Origin: Alteromonadaceae bacterium Bs31
Lineage (GTDB): Bacteria; Pseudomonadota; Gammaproteobacteria; Pseudomonadales; Cellvibrionaceae
NCBI GenBank assembly: GCA_900177435.1
Contig: FXAI01000006.1
Coordinates: 289,521 to 332,247 of the forward strand
DNA: 42,727 bases
Reading direction: 5' to 3'
In this document: positions 23,843 to 33,771 of the stretch, one piece after another
Numbering within the stretch: position 1 is the stretch's first letter
Layout: each line of letters starts with the position of its first letter
The notes under the pieces: model-generated
Told to the model about the DNA's origin: nothing
Seen by the model: only the letters and a program-made list of their open reading frames with translations
Databases searched by the model: none
Made by a program: the position numbers and the translations under genes

Positions 23843-24053
23843 GCAATTCTCCACCCTAGTGCTATTAGGGCTATTGTATTGGCTAAGTACTTGTATGCTA
23901 GAAAATGCTGCTACGCTTGGGTAGCTCTGTATAATGAGCCGCCTTTGTAGCGCTGGTTGAATTCTACCAGCCTTAAGATTACATTCGTTAAATTCTTCAT
24001 GAGTATGGCGCGATACTCATCATTAAAGTCATTCTTGATACCCTGAGGCTTAC

Positions 24054-26978
24054 ATGTCACAACGCAAAGTTGCACACCACCCCGCTTTTTCACTAAAACG
24101 CCAACAAAGGGTTGATTCGCTCAACCTGGATGTTCTCGAATTTGAACATAATGTGACCGGCGCTCAGCATATACACCTTCAGGCGGACTCAGACGAAAAT
24201 GTTTTTTTGGTGGCCTTACGTACCGTACCGGAAGACTCCAGCGGTGTAGCCCATATTCTTGAACATACCGCTCTGTGCGGCAGTAAAAAATACCCCGTGC
24301 GCGACCCCTTTTTTATGATGACGCGCCGTTCCTTAAACACCTTTATGAACGCCTTTACCAGCAGCGACTGGACGGCCTACCCCTTTGCCAGCCTCAATAG
24401 AAAAGACTTCAATAATCTGCTGGATGTCTATCTGGATGCTGTTTTTTTCTCCCGCTTGGACCCCCTGGACTTTGCCCAGGAGGGCCATCGCATGGAGTTT
24501 GAAGAGGCAAACAACCCGGATTCCCCCTTGGTCTATAAAGGTGTCGTTTACAATGAGATGAAAGGTGCAATGAGTTCAGTACCTTCTCAGCTATGGCAAA
24601 CCCTTACCAAACACCTGTTTCCCAGCAGTACCTACCATCACAACAGCGGTGGTGACCCCGCCTGTATACCCGACCTGAGTTATCAACAACTGCAATCTTT
24701 CTACAAAACCCATTACCACCCGAGCAACGCCATCTTTATGACCTATGGCGACATTCCTGCCGAAACACATCAGAGTAAATTTGAAGACCACGTTCTGCAG
24801 CACTTTGAGCGCCTTGATTACACGGTGAGTGTTGCTGATGAAAAGCGATACTTTGCTCCTATGCGCGTGCAGGAAGCTTACCCCTACAACGACGATGACG
24901 CTGAGCACCGCAGCCATGTTGTGTTGGCTTGGCTATTGGGTAAAAGTACCAATCTGGATGACTCACTAAAAGCACAATTGTTGTCCAGCGTATTACTGGA
25001 CAATAGTGCTACACCGCTCATGCACGCACTCGAAAGCTCCGAATTGGGTAATGGCCCCTCCCCTTTATGCGGCCTGGATGATTCGCAAAAAGAACTTTCC
25101 TTTATGTGTGGCCTAGAGGGTTGCGAGCAAAACAGCGCAGATGACATTGAGGCCATGATACTGGAAACACTAAAGGACGTAGCCGCAAAAGGCATTCCTA
25201 AAGAAGATGTAGAATCGGCTTTGCACCAGCTGGAGCTCCATCAACGAGAAATCGGCGGGGACAGCTACCCCTACGGGCTGCAACTTATCATGGCCGCGCT
25301 TAACACAGCTTCCCACCGCGGTAACCCGGTACAGTTATTAAATATCGACGAAAGCCTGAATATGTTGCGTAAGAATATTCAGTCTCCCGATTTTATTCAG
25401 AACCTTGTTAAAGAACTTATTCTCGACAACCCTCATCAAGTCAGGCTTACTCTGGTGCCTGATAGCGCTATTAATGCACGAAAAGAACAAGCCGAGAAAC
25501 AACAGCTGGAAGAAATACGGCAGGCTCTCAGCGAACAGGAAAAGGCGAACATCATTGAAAAAACAGAGGCGCTGGTAAAACGGCAGGACCAGCTAGACGA
25601 CCCGGAAATTCTTCCCAAGGTCACACTGGAGGATGTTCCAAAAAACGAAATTCACTTGCAGCCCGAAACGCTAAAGATAAAACAAAAGCAACTTACCCGA
25701 TACGCAGCGGGAACAAATGGCTTGGTTTATCAGCAGTGTATATACCAGCTGCCTGAAATCGATAGTTCACTCATTCAGTGGCTGCCGCTCTATACCAGTT
25801 GCATTCATGAGCTGGGTGCCGGCAAAAAAGATTACTTGGCAATGCAACGCTGGCAAGCCAGTGTCAGTGGCGGCTTAAGTGCGTTTAGTAGCATTCGCGC
25901 GGATGTGGGGGATGTAAATTCCGTTAATGCCCTGCTCACTTTTTCCGGCAAAGCGCTCACGCGAAATCACGATGCGCTGTGTGAGCTTATGAGCACAGTG
26001 ATTAACACTGCACACTTCAGTGAAACCAGTCGCATCCGCGAGTTGATTGCACAAATACGTGCGCACAAAGAACAGGGTGTTACCGGCAGCGGACACGGCC
26101 TCGCAATGCTCGCAGCCAGTTCGGGTTTAACCGCCAATACCGCACTTAGCCATCAATTAAGCGGTCTCGCGGCCATCCAAGCGGTAAAAAAACTGGACAG
26201 TGAAATTAATGAAGACAACGCACTCAATGCCATTGCAGACAAACTCGCACAGCTACACTCGCTGCTTACCAATACCGAATCGCAACTCTTGCTGATTAGC
26301 GAAGAAAACCATTTTGACCAATTCACCCACAATTTGGAAAAATACTTTAGCGCCGATAAAACCACTACCCCCTCTGCGTTCAACTGCGCGGCCCCCTCCG
26401 CCCAAGTAAAGCAGGCATGGTTAACAAATTCACAGGTGAACTATTGTGCAAAGGCTTACGCAACAGTCCCCGCCGAGCATAAAGATTCTGCGGCCCTCAT
26501 TGTACTGGCAGGCTTTCTGCGCAATGGTTTTTTACACAAGGCGATTAGAGAGCAAGGTGGTGCCTATGGTGGCGGCGCATCTAATGACAGCAGCAACGGC
26601 GCATTTCGCTTTTACTCCTACCGGGACCCTCGTATGGGCGAAACGCTGGATGACTTCGATCGCTCCATAGCGTGGCTGATGTCTGAGAAGCATACCAGCC
26701 AGGCGCTGGAAGAAGCCATCTTGGGAACCATCAGCTCAATCGACAAAAGCGAATCCCCCGCGGGTAGAGCTAAACGCCTGTTCCATGCGGAACTACACGG
26801 CCGCAACCTGCAATTCCGTCAACAGACGCGAGAGCGAATTTTGGCAACAACCATCGAAGACTTACAAAGAGTCGCCAGCACTTACCTTAGCCCGGAAAAA
26901 GCCAATATTGCCGTGGTTTCCGACTTTTCCGCTAAAGACAAAGTATCTAAATTGGGCTTGGATATTCACGAGCTGTAA
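24054..26978 (+). CDS. M16C-family zinc metallopeptidase (presequence protease/PreP-like)
   Basis: 974 aa, the usual length for the M16C group. The inverted zinc motif His67-x-x-Glu70-His71 is in VAHILEHTALCGS, followed by the PreP-type phrases YPVRDPFFMMTRRSLNTFMNAFT and GVVYNEMKGAMS. Four homologous M16 domains are expected, the third and fourth degenerate (AIREQGGAYGGGASN is the typical C-terminal R/Y substrate motif). No signal peptide is present, so it is cytoplasmic, where it would degrade short peptides. It is monocistronic; TGAGG lies 5-9 nt before the ATG. A hairpin follows the stop. Confidence 0.9.
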   Translation: MSQRKVAHHPAFSLKRQQRVDSLNLDVLEFEHNVTGAQHIHLQADSDENVFLVALRTVPEDSSGVAHILEHTALCGSKKYPVRDPFFMMTRRSLNTFMNAFTSSDWTAYPFASLNRKDFNNLLDVYLDAVFFSRLDPLDFAQEGHRMEFEEANNPDSPLVYKGVVYNEMKGAMSSVPSQLWQTLTKHLFPSSTYHHNSGGDPACIPDLSYQQLQSFYKTHYHPSNAIFMTYGDIPAETHQSKFEDHVLQHFERLDYTVSVADEKRYFAPMRVQEAYPYNDDDAEHRSHVVLAWLLGKSTNLDDSLKAQLLSSVLLDNSATPLMHALESSELGNGPSPLCGLDDSQKELSFMCGLEGCEQNSADDIEAMILETLKDVAAKGIPKEDVESALHQLELHQREIGGDSYPYGLQLIMAALNTASHRGNPVQLLNIDESLNMLRKNIQSPDFIQNLVKELILDNPHQVRLTLVPDSAINARKEQAEKQQLEEIRQALSEQEKANIIEKTEALVKRQDQLDDPEILPKVTLEDVPKNEIHLQPETLKIKQKQLTRYAAGTNGLVYQQCIYQLPEIDSSLIQWLPLYTSCIHELGAGKKDYLAMQRWQASVSGGLSAFSSIRADVGDVNSVNALLTFSGKALTRNHDALCELMSTVINTAHFSETSRIRELIAQIRAHKEQGVTGSGHGLAMLAASSGLTANTALSHQLSGLAAIQAVKKLDSEINEDNALNAIADKLAQLHSLLTNTESQLLLISEENHFDQFTHNLEKYFSADKTTTPSAFNCAAPSAQVKQAWLTNSQVNYCAKAYATVPAEHKDSAALIVLAGFLRNGFLHKAIREQGGAYGGGASNDSSNGAFRFYSYRDPRMGETLDDFDRSIAWLMSEKHTSQALEEAILGTISSIDKSESPAGRAKRLFHAELHGRNLQFRQQTRERILATTIEDLQRVASTYLSPEKANIAVVSDFSAKDKVSKLGLDIHEL

Positions 26979-26996
26979 TCTTGCTTCACTATTGTG

Positions 26997-27018
26997 GCCC
27001 TTTCTCCATACAGGGCCC
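26997..27018 (+). terminator. Hairpin after the M16C peptidase gene
   Basis: GGCCCT (26997-27002) pairs with AGGGCC (27013-27018) over a 10-nt loop, followed by CTTTCTC. It lies 18 nt after the stop codon. It is a modest intrinsic terminator. Confidence 0.5.
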
Positions 27019-27109
27019 TTTCTCCGCACATGGTCACAAATAGCTTAAAAGCTTGACCCGTTTATAGGTGTAGGCTTGACACTTTCCCTCGATCGAAAAG
27101 AGGTGGTAA

Positions 27110-27622
27110 ATGTTAACAGTTTCTCAACTGGCTAAACGCTGCAATATATCCAGAACAAGTGTTCTCTACTATGAACGGGAAGGACTCCTTCAGCCAACAC
27201 TCAGGTCGGCTAATGGCTATCGCTGGTATGGCGATTCTGAAATTGAACGACTGGAATCTATCGTAGCCTACCGAGCCTACGGCTTAGCTGTTAACAGCAT
27301 TGCCACCTTGCTCGATCAAACAGATGCCCCTTCTCAAGCGCAGTTGTTGAAAGATCACTTCAACCAGCTTGAAGGAGCCATTCAGCAACTTAGGCAACAG
27401 CAAAAAGCCATTGTGGCGATGCTGAAAGATCCACAACTATTGGAGGAAAACATGGTTACTAAAGATCGATGGGTAGACATTATGAAAGCCGCTGGCTTCA
27501 GTGAAGCGCAAATGCTCAGTTGGCACCAGAAGTTCGAGCAGATGGAGCCAGAAGAACATCAGAAGTTTCTTGAATCACTGGGTATCGAAGCCCAGGAAAT
27601 AGCCCAAATACGTAAACTCTAG
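27110..27622 (+). CDS. MerR-family transcriptional regulator
   Basis: 170 aa. The N-terminal winged helix (about 1-70) begins LTVSQLAKRCNISRTSVLYYEREGLL and has the MerR phrase NGYRWYGDSEIERLE. A coiled dimerisation helix follows (about 80-115, Gln/Leu-rich). The C-terminal ~55 residues (TKDRWVDIMKAAGFSEAQMLSWHQKFE) form an effector-like domain shared by a MerR subgroup and distantly resembling TipAS. There are no metal-site cysteines, so heavy-metal sensing is unlikely. GAGGTGG lies just before the ATG. The downstream DUF4914 gene, 278 bp away with its own promoter region, may be a target, but this is not shown. Confidence 0.85.
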   Translation: MLTVSQLAKRCNISRTSVLYYEREGLLQPTLRSANGYRWYGDSEIERLESIVAYRAYGLAVNSIATLLDQTDAPSQAQLLKDHFNQLEGAIQQLRQQQKAIVAMLKDPQLLEENMVTKDRWVDIMKAAGFSEAQMLSWHQKFEQMEPEEHQKFLESLGIEAQEIAQIRKL

Positions 27623-27634
27623 AGCACCCCGCCA

Positions 27635-27660
27635 GGGCGTTCTCCTTTGAACGCCCCTTT
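27635..27660 (+). terminator. Intrinsic terminator of the MerR gene
   Basis: GGGCGTTC (27635-27642) pairs perfectly with GAACGCCC (27649-27656) over a 6-nt loop and is followed by CTTTCTG. It lies 12 nt downstream of the merR-like stop codon, so the DUF4914 gene probably has its own promoter. Confidence 0.75.
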
Positions 27661-27786
27661 CTGACGGATCTTCTAATCACTCGCCTGAAGCGATCACTCC
27701 TTAGTCGGACTGTCTGCAAATCAGCCTTTGCGCACAATATTTGAGCTTCCACATCAATTCATGACCAATTTGGCATGACCAATAAT

Positions 27787-27814
27787 ATGATTTAAATCAT
27801 ACCTATCCGATAGG
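27787..27814 (+). promoter_or_regulatory. FNR-like palindrome and second dyad before DUF4914 gene
   Basis: ATGATTTAAATCAT (27787-27800) is a perfect 14-bp palindrome that differs from the FNR/Anr box TTGAT-N4-ATCAA by one base per half-site. One base later CCTATCCGATAGG (27802-27814) forms a 5-bp-armed dyad. Both are about 90-115 bp upstream of the GTG start, a plausible activator position. Binding by FNR/Anr is inferred from sequence only. Confidence 0.45.
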
Positions 27815-27885
27815 CATATACCCTAAACTGCGTCCCATGCGTTGTTCATGGCGTTAAGGGAGCCTTGAGCAGTATCTATTTTCAC

Positions 27886-27893
27886 TAAGGAGG
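27886..27893 (+). promoter_or_regulatory. Strong ribosome binding site fixing the GTG start
   Basis: TAAGGAGG lies 7 nt before the GTG at 27901, a near-perfect anti-Shine-Dalgarno match. It supports this non-ATG start over internal alternatives. Confidence 0.8.
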
Positions 27894-27900
27894 ATTTCCA

Positions 27901-29790
27901 GTGACACCTTTTCATCCGGCGCTACCGTTTTCCGTCCCCGTAGAAGTACAACACCTGCTTGATGCCTGCCCTCGCTACACTGTTGCCACAGACACAGAAG
28001 GGCTGGTGGAGCTTGCCACAAGAGATGCTGATGCCGAAGGCTGGCACGAAGTTGCTTACGATATTCCAGGCAAAGGCCGAATTGTAGATGCAAAAGTTTG
28101 CCGCACTCGTAACGCTGTATCCGCTAATTACACCGACCCCTATATGCGTCGCCGCGACCCCGATTGCTTGCTGATTGGAGACGACGGCCCTACGGACAAA
28201 AAACGTTTTACCGATCTGTACCATCAAAATTTTGATGACGTGCGACAAGAGACTTTCGATTGGCTGAAAGGACAGGAACTCTGTTTATTCGCCTTCTACG
28301 CCGGCGATGAAAATCACGGCTTACCAGCGTTGGTTGTGGCTCCCGCCAACGCTGGATTTTTCGCTCTCGGCTTAGCGATGCTGCAAGGCATCACGCCCAT
28401 CAGTAAATTAAGCGCAGATTTTCACCCAAAGGCGGTAATATACGTTGCGCCCACCTTCCGCTACACCCATTTTGACAACAAGCAATTGGTGGTTCACAAC
28501 CGAACTGATGAAATCCACGAATTGTTCAGTTATAACCTGTACCCAGGGCCCAGTGCCAAAAAAGGTGTATACGGTGTACTTATCCACCTTGGCGAACAGG
28601 AAGGCTGGGTAACCGCCCACTGCTCCACTGTCCAGGTGGTTACGCCCTATGACAATATTGTCACTATCATGCACGAAGGGGCTTCCGGTGGCGGTAAAAG
28701 TGAAATGTTGGAACACGCCCATCGTGAACACGACGGTCGTTTACTCTTGGGTAACAACCTCCTCACCGAGGAGAAAGTACACCTGGAGCTACCCCGCTCC
28801 TGTGACTTAAGGCCAGTAACCGACGATATGGCGCTGTGCCCCCCGGAACTGCAAACCGATGAGAAAAAAATTACTGTAGTTGATGCAGAAAATGCCTGGT
28901 TTGTTCGTGTGAACCATATCGAACAATATGGCACTGCACCGCAACTAGAGCATTTGACTATCCATCCACCTACACCGCTACTAACACTCAACATAGATGC
29001 GCAACCCGGTGCCACCACGCTCATCTGGGAACACGTTATGGACGCTCCCAACGAGCCGTGCCCTAACCCACGTGTAGTCATTCCACGTAAGTGCATCCCC
29101 GACGTAGTTGATGGACCGGTAACCGTCGATATTCGTAGTTTTGGTGTGCGTACGCCACCCTGTACCGCTGAGAACCCAAGCTACGGCATTATGGGCATGC
29201 TACAAGTACTGCCCCCCGCGTTAGCGTGGTTATGGCGACTGGTAGCACCGCGTGGACATGGCAACCCATCTATTGTGGACACAACAGGCGGGCTCGCCTC
29301 CGAAGGTGTTGGTTCCTATTGGCCTTTTGCCACCGGCCGCAGAGTGGACCAGGCTAACCTGCTGTTAAGCCAGATCCAACGCACGACCGACAACATGTTT
29401 GTGTTGATTCCAAACCAACACATCGGTTGCTGGAAAACAGGCTTTATGTCCCAGTGGATATCCAGAGAATATCTTGTACGTCGTGGTATGACCCACTTTA
29501 GACAAGATCAGCTATCTCCTGCAAGGTGCTCACTATTGGGTGAAGTACCCAATCAGATGGTTGTGGAAGGCATGGCTATACCGCCGCATTTCCTCCGCGT
29601 AGAAGAACAACCAGAAGTGGGTATAGCCGCTTATGACGAAGGTTCAGAGCAGCTGTATCGATTCTTCCACGATGAATTGACAAACTTCCTGGTAGAAGAC
29701 CTCTCCCCATTAGGCAGCAAAATTATTGAATGCTGCCTGGATCGAGGCTCCGTGGGTGACTACGCAGCCTTGCTGAAAAGTGGAGAATAA
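27901..29790 (+). CDS. DUF4914-like protein with PEPCK-type P-loop
   Basis: 629 aa from a GTG start with a strong ribosome site. The central phrase HEGASGGGKSEMLEHA (about residues 256-271) is a P-loop like the kinase-1a motif of phosphoenolpyruvate carboxykinases, and LLLGNN plus several Asp/Thr-rich turns follow. Size and overall pattern fit the DUF4914 family, which appears to share the PEPCK/HprK-like nucleotide-binding fold. The reaction is unknown; GTP or ATP-dependent phosphoryl transfer is a reasonable guess. It is not a normal PEPCK, which has other flanking motifs. It lies alone after a merR-like gene and behind an FNR-like palindrome, suggesting control by oxygen level. Confidence 0.6.
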   Translation: MTPFHPALPFSVPVEVQHLLDACPRYTVATDTEGLVELATRDADAEGWHEVAYDIPGKGRIVDAKVCRTRNAVSANYTDPYMRRRDPDCLLIGDDGPTDKKRFTDLYHQNFDDVRQETFDWLKGQELCLFAFYAGDENHGLPALVVAPANAGFFALGLAMLQGITPISKLSADFHPKAVIYVAPTFRYTHFDNKQLVVHNRTDEIHELFSYNLYPGPSAKKGVYGVLIHLGEQEGWVTAHCSTVQVVTPYDNIVTIMHEGASGGGKSEMLEHAHREHDGRLLLGNNLLTEEKVHLELPRSCDLRPVTDDMALCPPELQTDEKKITVVDAENAWFVRVNHIEQYGTAPQLEHLTIHPPTPLLTLNIDAQPGATTLIWEHVMDAPNEPCPNPRVVIPRKCIPDVVDGPVTVDIRSFGVRTPPCTAENPSYGIMGMLQVLPPALAWLWRLVAPRGHGNPSIVDTTGGLASEGVGSYWPFATGRRVDQANLLLSQIQRTTDNMFVLIPNQHIGCWKTGFMSQWISREYLVRRGMTHFRQDQLSPARCSLLGEVPNQMVVEGMAIPPHFLRVEEQPEVGIAAYDEGSEQLYRFFHDELTNFLVEDLSPLGSKIIECCLDRGSVGDYAALLKSGE

Positions 29791-29814
29791 ACTCGCTGGT
29801 TTCGCTTTCCTTAG

Positions 29815-29837
29815 CTTTTAAATACTTTTTTTAAAAG
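29815..29837 (+). terminator. AT-rich hairpin after DUF4914 gene
   Basis: CTTTTAAA (29815-29822) and TTTAAAAG (29830-29837) form a perfect 8-bp stem with a 7-nt loop, 24 nt after the stop codon. It lacks a GC-rich stem, so terminator strength is doubtful. Confidence 0.35.
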
Positions 29838-30037
29838 TCAGGTTTTAAGAGTAGGTAGAATGCCATGGACGGCTTTTTTTAATCCTCTGTAGGTCACTTC
29901 ACCCCTTGTGGCTGGTAAGGTGTACCGCTTGTTTTAGCTATCCCCTATGTGCACTATAAGTCTACCTGGTGTCTGATAACACGAGGTCATTCTATCCGTA
30001 TTAATTTTGCGTAAAGTAATACATTAATAAAAGCCCC

Positions 30038-30454
30038 CTATTTCACCACCGTGGTCAACCTGGAAACACAGACCGCCTCTCCCTGTTCATCGGCAACGCG
30101 AATATCCCACACCTGTATGGACCGACCGATGCGAATGGGCCTTGCGGTTCCCGTTACAACACCTTCTTTAACCGAACGTAAATGGTTAGCATTAATTTCA
30201 ACACCAAATACACTGGCCTCTCCCTCAACGGCTAGATAGCCTGCCAGGCTGCCCAATGTTTCCGCCAGTACCACCGAAGCGCCGCCATGAAGAAAGCCCA
30301 ATGGTTGACGAGTAATATTTTCAACCGGCATGGTGGCAGAAATATAATCATCGCCTATTTCACTTATCTTAATATTCAAGTGCTCAATAATGGAATTAGA
30401 GGCAAATTGATTTAACTGTTCGGGTGTGACGGTTGTTTTCTTCCAAATACTCAT
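30038..30454 (-). CDS. menI: Hotdog-fold thioesterase, probable DHNA-CoA thioesterase
   Basis: 138 aa hotdog protein of the PaaI/YdiI type. LGFLHGGASVVLAETLGS contains the HGG segment and catalytic Glu65; VEINANHLRSVKEGVV is the second conserved strand. Length is normal. It is the last gene of the men cluster and its ATG overlaps the menE stop by 4 nt. That context makes it the enzyme that hydrolyses 1,4-dihydroxy-2-naphthoyl-CoA to the free acid, the step between MenB and MenA. Without the context it could only be called a PaaI-family thioesterase. Confidence 0.85.
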   Translation of the reverse strand: MSIWKKTTVTPEQLNQFASNSIIEHLNIKISEIGDDYISATMPVENITRQPLGFLHGGASVVLAETLGSLAGYLAVEGEASVFGVEINANHLRSVKEGVVTGTARPIRIGRSIQVWDIRVADEQGEAVCVSRLTTVVK

Positions 30455-31788
30455 TGCGGCTTCATCCTCTGTGCAAGCGCTATCAGCGGCTGGCGTTTTA
30501 TTTTTATTCCCCTTGTATCTGGCAACTGGGCGTATAACCGTGGAACCAGATAACCAGGCACTTGCTTTTTTAATTGAGCGACTATGTTTTGCTGAAAATC
30601 GGCATCAACATCCAAACCATCCTGCCTGCTTATGAATGCAAAAGGCCTTGTACCAAATTCGGCATCGGGCACCGGCACCACAATAGCATTTTTAACACCC
30701 GGTAAAAGTGCTAGTTGTTTTTCGATTTCTTCGGGCTGAATATTCTTACCACCGCTAATGAATTGGTTATCCACCCGGCCAATTATTTGCCATTGATCAT
30801 CCTTAAACCGGGCGAGGTCGCCGGTAGCAAACCAGCCATCTCGGTAACCAGCAGGCTCAAAACCCTTCGCCCCCCAATAGCCAAGAAAAAGGCTTGAGCT
30901 ACGAACGCACAACTCTCCCGCGGTATTCAACTTTAGCTCAGTATCTCCTAGCAGCCGTTGCTTACCCAATTCCACTTCGGTAATCACTTGTGATGCGGTT
31001 TCAGACATACCGTAACTTGGCATGAGCGGTATACCCCACTGCCTGGCTGCGCGAATTAACGCTTTATCTATTGGCCCACCGCCAATTAACACAGATTTTA
31101 ATTGAGGCAGGCGAACAGCATGGGTCAATAATCGCTGTAGCTGAGTACTCACCATAGACGTATGGGTTATACATTGCCCCAGTAAAACCGATGGGGACTC
31201 CACACGCCCGGCTAACACCAGGCTCGTTGCCGACAGAACTGCCCGCAATACTTGCGCGAAACCACCGATATGATAAAGCGGCAAGCTCAGTAATGTTTTA
31301 TCGCCTTCTAGCAGTGGAATTATCTGATTGGAGGCTTTGGCATTCGCCTGGAGTGTCTCCCATGAGTGAAGCACCAGCTTGGGGTCTCCGCTGGAGCCCG
31401 AGGTAAAAATACCTAAACAGGCCGACAATGCACCCTGGTCAACACTTTTCCTATGGTAAAGCGCCTTAAGACACTGCAAACGTTCTTCAGGCAGCTGGCT
31501 ATCAACAGGCACGACCAAGGCCCCCGCTCTAATATGGGCAAACACCGCTACCATACTCTGCAAGGATTGCTCTACAGGCAGCAACACAATACCTTTATTT
31601 AGCGAACCCGCCCCGTCCAGAGCGAATGCTCTAGCAGCTACCAGCTTATCCACTTGGGCAAAGGTATAGGTGGTATTAGTATTTAATCTATCAGCCCGTG
31701 ATAAATCAGTACGTGTTGCATCAGCAACTATCAGAAAGGCTCGACTGGGTGCCCTCAACGCGGCTTGAGCAAGCGGACAATCTACCAT
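30451..31788 (-). CDS. menE: o-Succinylbenzoate-CoA ligase
   Basis: 445 aa ANL-superfamily adenylating enzyme. The phosphate-binding loop is GIFTSGSSGDPK (residues 126-137), followed by YGMSETASQ, TGDLARF and ISGGKNIQPEEIE, the usual order. A C-terminal Lys near the end (GIKIKRQPL) matches the catalytic lysine. It activates o-succinylbenzoate with ATP and CoA. The gene overlaps menC by 7 nt and menI by 4 nt, so it is cotranslated with both. MenE proteins are short for the family, as here. Confidence 0.9.
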   Translation of the reverse strand: MVDCPLAQAALRAPSRAFLIVADATRTDLSRADRLNTNTTYTFAQVDKLVAARAFALDGAGSLNKGIVLLPVEQSLQSMVAVFAHIRAGALVVPVDSQLPEERLQCLKALYHRKSVDQGALSACLGIFTSGSSGDPKLVLHSWETLQANAKASNQIIPLLEGDKTLLSLPLYHIGGFAQVLRAVLSATSLVLAGRVESPSVLLGQCITHTSMVSTQLQRLLTHAVRLPQLKSVLIGGGPIDKALIRAARQWGIPLMPSYGMSETASQVITEVELGKQRLLGDTELKLNTAGELCVRSSSLFLGYWGAKGFEPAGYRDGWFATGDLARFKDDQWQIIGRVDNQFISGGKNIQPEEIEKQLALLPGVKNAIVVPVPDAEFGTRPFAFISRQDGLDVDADFQQNIVAQLKKQVPGYLVPRLYAQLPDTRGIKIKRQPLIALAQRMKPQ

Positions 31789-32741
31789 CTCCAGCGCTCC
31801 ACTAAATCGAGGTTTTTGTGCACCAGTTTATGTTGATACTCGTCGGGAAAATATTTTAGCGTATCCAAACCATGAAACTCATCAGGCGATAGTTTTTGTG
31901 CGAAACGGGTTAATGCAGCCATTCCAATTGGCCCTTCAAAACTGCTGCTAATAATTGTTCTCCAACAGTTATTATTGGCAAGCTCTATATAGTGCTGCAA
32001 ACCCTGCCAACCCAGCATAGCCGGCTTTAAAATAAGCGCTTTAGGATTAAGCTTTTCCAGAAAAGAAATATGCGCTTGATAAAGACTCTCATCCAGCGCC
32101 AAAGCAATAGCGCTGAAGCTTTGCCACTCTTTATAATCAGCTGTATTTAGCAATGGATCTTCCAACCACTCAATACGGCTGCAATCTACCGTTTTTGACA
32201 GTTGTTCAATATCAGATTTAAGCCACTGCTGATTAGCGTCCAGGCGCAAGCAGCCAGTAAATGCTTTGCTCGATAATATTGTCTGTATGCGGTCAATATC
32301 CTCTTCTATGGAATTTTGGCCAACCTTTAGTTTAAGTACGGGCGAATCGAGTAAAATTTCATCGTCCAGTATCAGAGGACAAATATTTACAGGACATACT
32401 GCCGTTTTATCTAGCGAGCGTTCAAACAGGTCATTGAGAGGAAAAGATATACTGGGTAATAAGTGTTTATCGTTTGTTATCGTTTTTTTTAGCAAGGAAA
32501 GCGATGCACCTGTTAATTGCGCAAATACGCTTTTTAATTGCTCGATACAATCTTCCAGGGTGTTCTGGCTATAAGCGGGAAGCGGAGAGCACTCCAACCA
32601 ATACTCTTCTTTATTGGTGATGCACTGGAGCAGTAGCACACGCCTTTGCTCCAGTCGGGTCTCAGAAAGTTGCAGGGGGGATTTAAAAGGCAAGCGATAC
32701 TTAAAGAGTGAAACCGCTGTGAACGTTTCTTCAGTAATCAT
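31782..32741 (-). CDS. menC: o-Succinylbenzoate synthase
   Basis: 319 aa enolase-superfamily enzyme that dehydrates SHCHC to o-succinylbenzoate. Motifs occur in order: LKLKVGQ with the catalytic Lys pair, LRLDANQQW and WLEDPLL with metal-binding Asp and Glu, LALDESLY with the third acidic ligand, and ILKPAMLG with the second catalytic Lys. The N-terminal capping domain (about 1-95) starts with FKYRLPFKSPL. It lies between menB (34-nt gap) and menE (7-nt overlap). Confidence 0.9.
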   Translation of the reverse strand: MITEETFTAVSLFKYRLPFKSPLQLSETRLEQRRVLLLQCITNKEEYWLECSPLPAYSQNTLEDCIEQLKSVFAQLTGASLSLLKKTITNDKHLLPSISFPLNDLFERSLDKTAVCPVNICPLILDDEILLDSPVLKLKVGQNSIEEDIDRIQTILSSKAFTGCLRLDANQQWLKSDIEQLSKTVDCSRIEWLEDPLLNTADYKEWQSFSAIALALDESLYQAHISFLEKLNPKALILKPAMLGWQGLQHYIELANNNCWRTIISSSFEGPIGMAALTRFAQKLSPDEFHGLDTLKYFPDEYQHKLVHKNLDLVERWRW

Positions 32742-32775
32742 TGGTCTGAGCTGGCTCAGTGTCGCGAACCCTCAC

Positions 32776-33627
32776 TCAAGGCTGCCGCTTAAATTTGCTA
32801 AAATCCGGTTGTCGTTTCTCGAGGTAGGCATTGCGACCCTCCTGCCCCTCTTCGGTCATATAAAATAGCATTGTGGCATTGCCCGCCAACTCTTGGATAC
32901 CCGCTTGACCATCAAACCCGGCATTGAATGCGGACTTCAGCACCCGCAGGGCGATGGGGGATTGCTGCAACATCTCCTGTGCCCACTGCACCGTTTCAAT
33001 TTCCAGTTTCTCCAGCGTAACAACCGTATTCACCAAACCCATATCCAGCGCCTGTTTTGCATCATACTGACGACACATAAACCAGATTTCCTTCGCTTTT
33101 TTGGGGCCGATTAAACTGGCCATATAGCTGGCACCAAAACCACCGTCAAAGGAACCCACTTTAGGGCCAGTCTGGCCAAAGCGTGCATTTTCTGCGGCGA
33201 TGGTAATATCACAAACCAGGTGCAGTACATGCCCTCCGCCAATGGAGTAACCCGCCACCATGGCGATCACGGGTTTTGGAATGGAGCGAATCTCTTTTTG
33301 CAGATCCAATACGTTCAAATGATGAGTGCCGCCATCGTCCTGATAACCAGAATCACCTCGCACACGCTGATCGCCACCTGAGCAAAAAGCGAGATCTCCC
33401 TGCCCCGTTAGCACCACAACACCTACCGCTTCGTCAAAACGCGTATCGGAAAGTGCTGCACGTATTTCCATAACCGTCTTGGGGCGAAAAGCATTGCGAA
33501 CTTCAGGCCGATTTATCGTGATCTTCGCAATCCCAGCCGCCTTGTGGTAGAGAATGTCGGTATAACTACCGCTGCAGTCTTGCCAGTCCAAAGCGGGTTT
33601 GATGCTGCTTGTAGCCGGGTCTGTCAT
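32776..33627 (-). CDS. menB: 1,4-Dihydroxy-2-naphthoyl-CoA synthase
   Basis: 283 aa crotonase-fold enzyme closing the second ring of menaquinone from OSB-CoA. Strong family phrases: [46 protein letters not shown] (oxyanion-hole region) and [14 protein letters not shown] with the catalytic loop. The C-terminal [20 protein letters not shown] is typical. It is separated from menH by 195 bp containing a microsatellite, an unusually large gap in this otherwise overlapping cluster, so it may have an extra promoter. Confidence 0.94.
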   Translation of the reverse strand: MTDPATSSIKPALDWQDCSGSYTDILYHKAAGIAKITINRPEVRNAFRPKTVMEIRAALSDTRFDEAVGVVVLTGQGDLAFCSGGDQRVRGDSGYQDDGGTHHLNVLDLQKEIRSIPKPVIAMVAGYSIGGGHVLHLVCDITIAAENARFGQTGPKVGSFDGGFGASYMASLIGPKKAKEIWFMCRQYDAKQALDMGLVNTVVTLEKLEIETVQWAQEMLQQSPIALRVLKSAFNAGFDGQAGIQELAGNATMLFYMTEEGQEGRNAYLEKRQPDFSKFKRQP

Positions 33628-33771
33628 ACAATCTTAACCTTAATTTTTATCATTCTATTGTAATGAATGCTACGTTCTGAAAACTTCGCAAGCCGTGTTG
33701 GCGAGTTTACCTGCCTATGGGAGCAATTAAAATAAAGTGATTAGCGTAAAGCCAGTGGATCTTAAGAGTGG

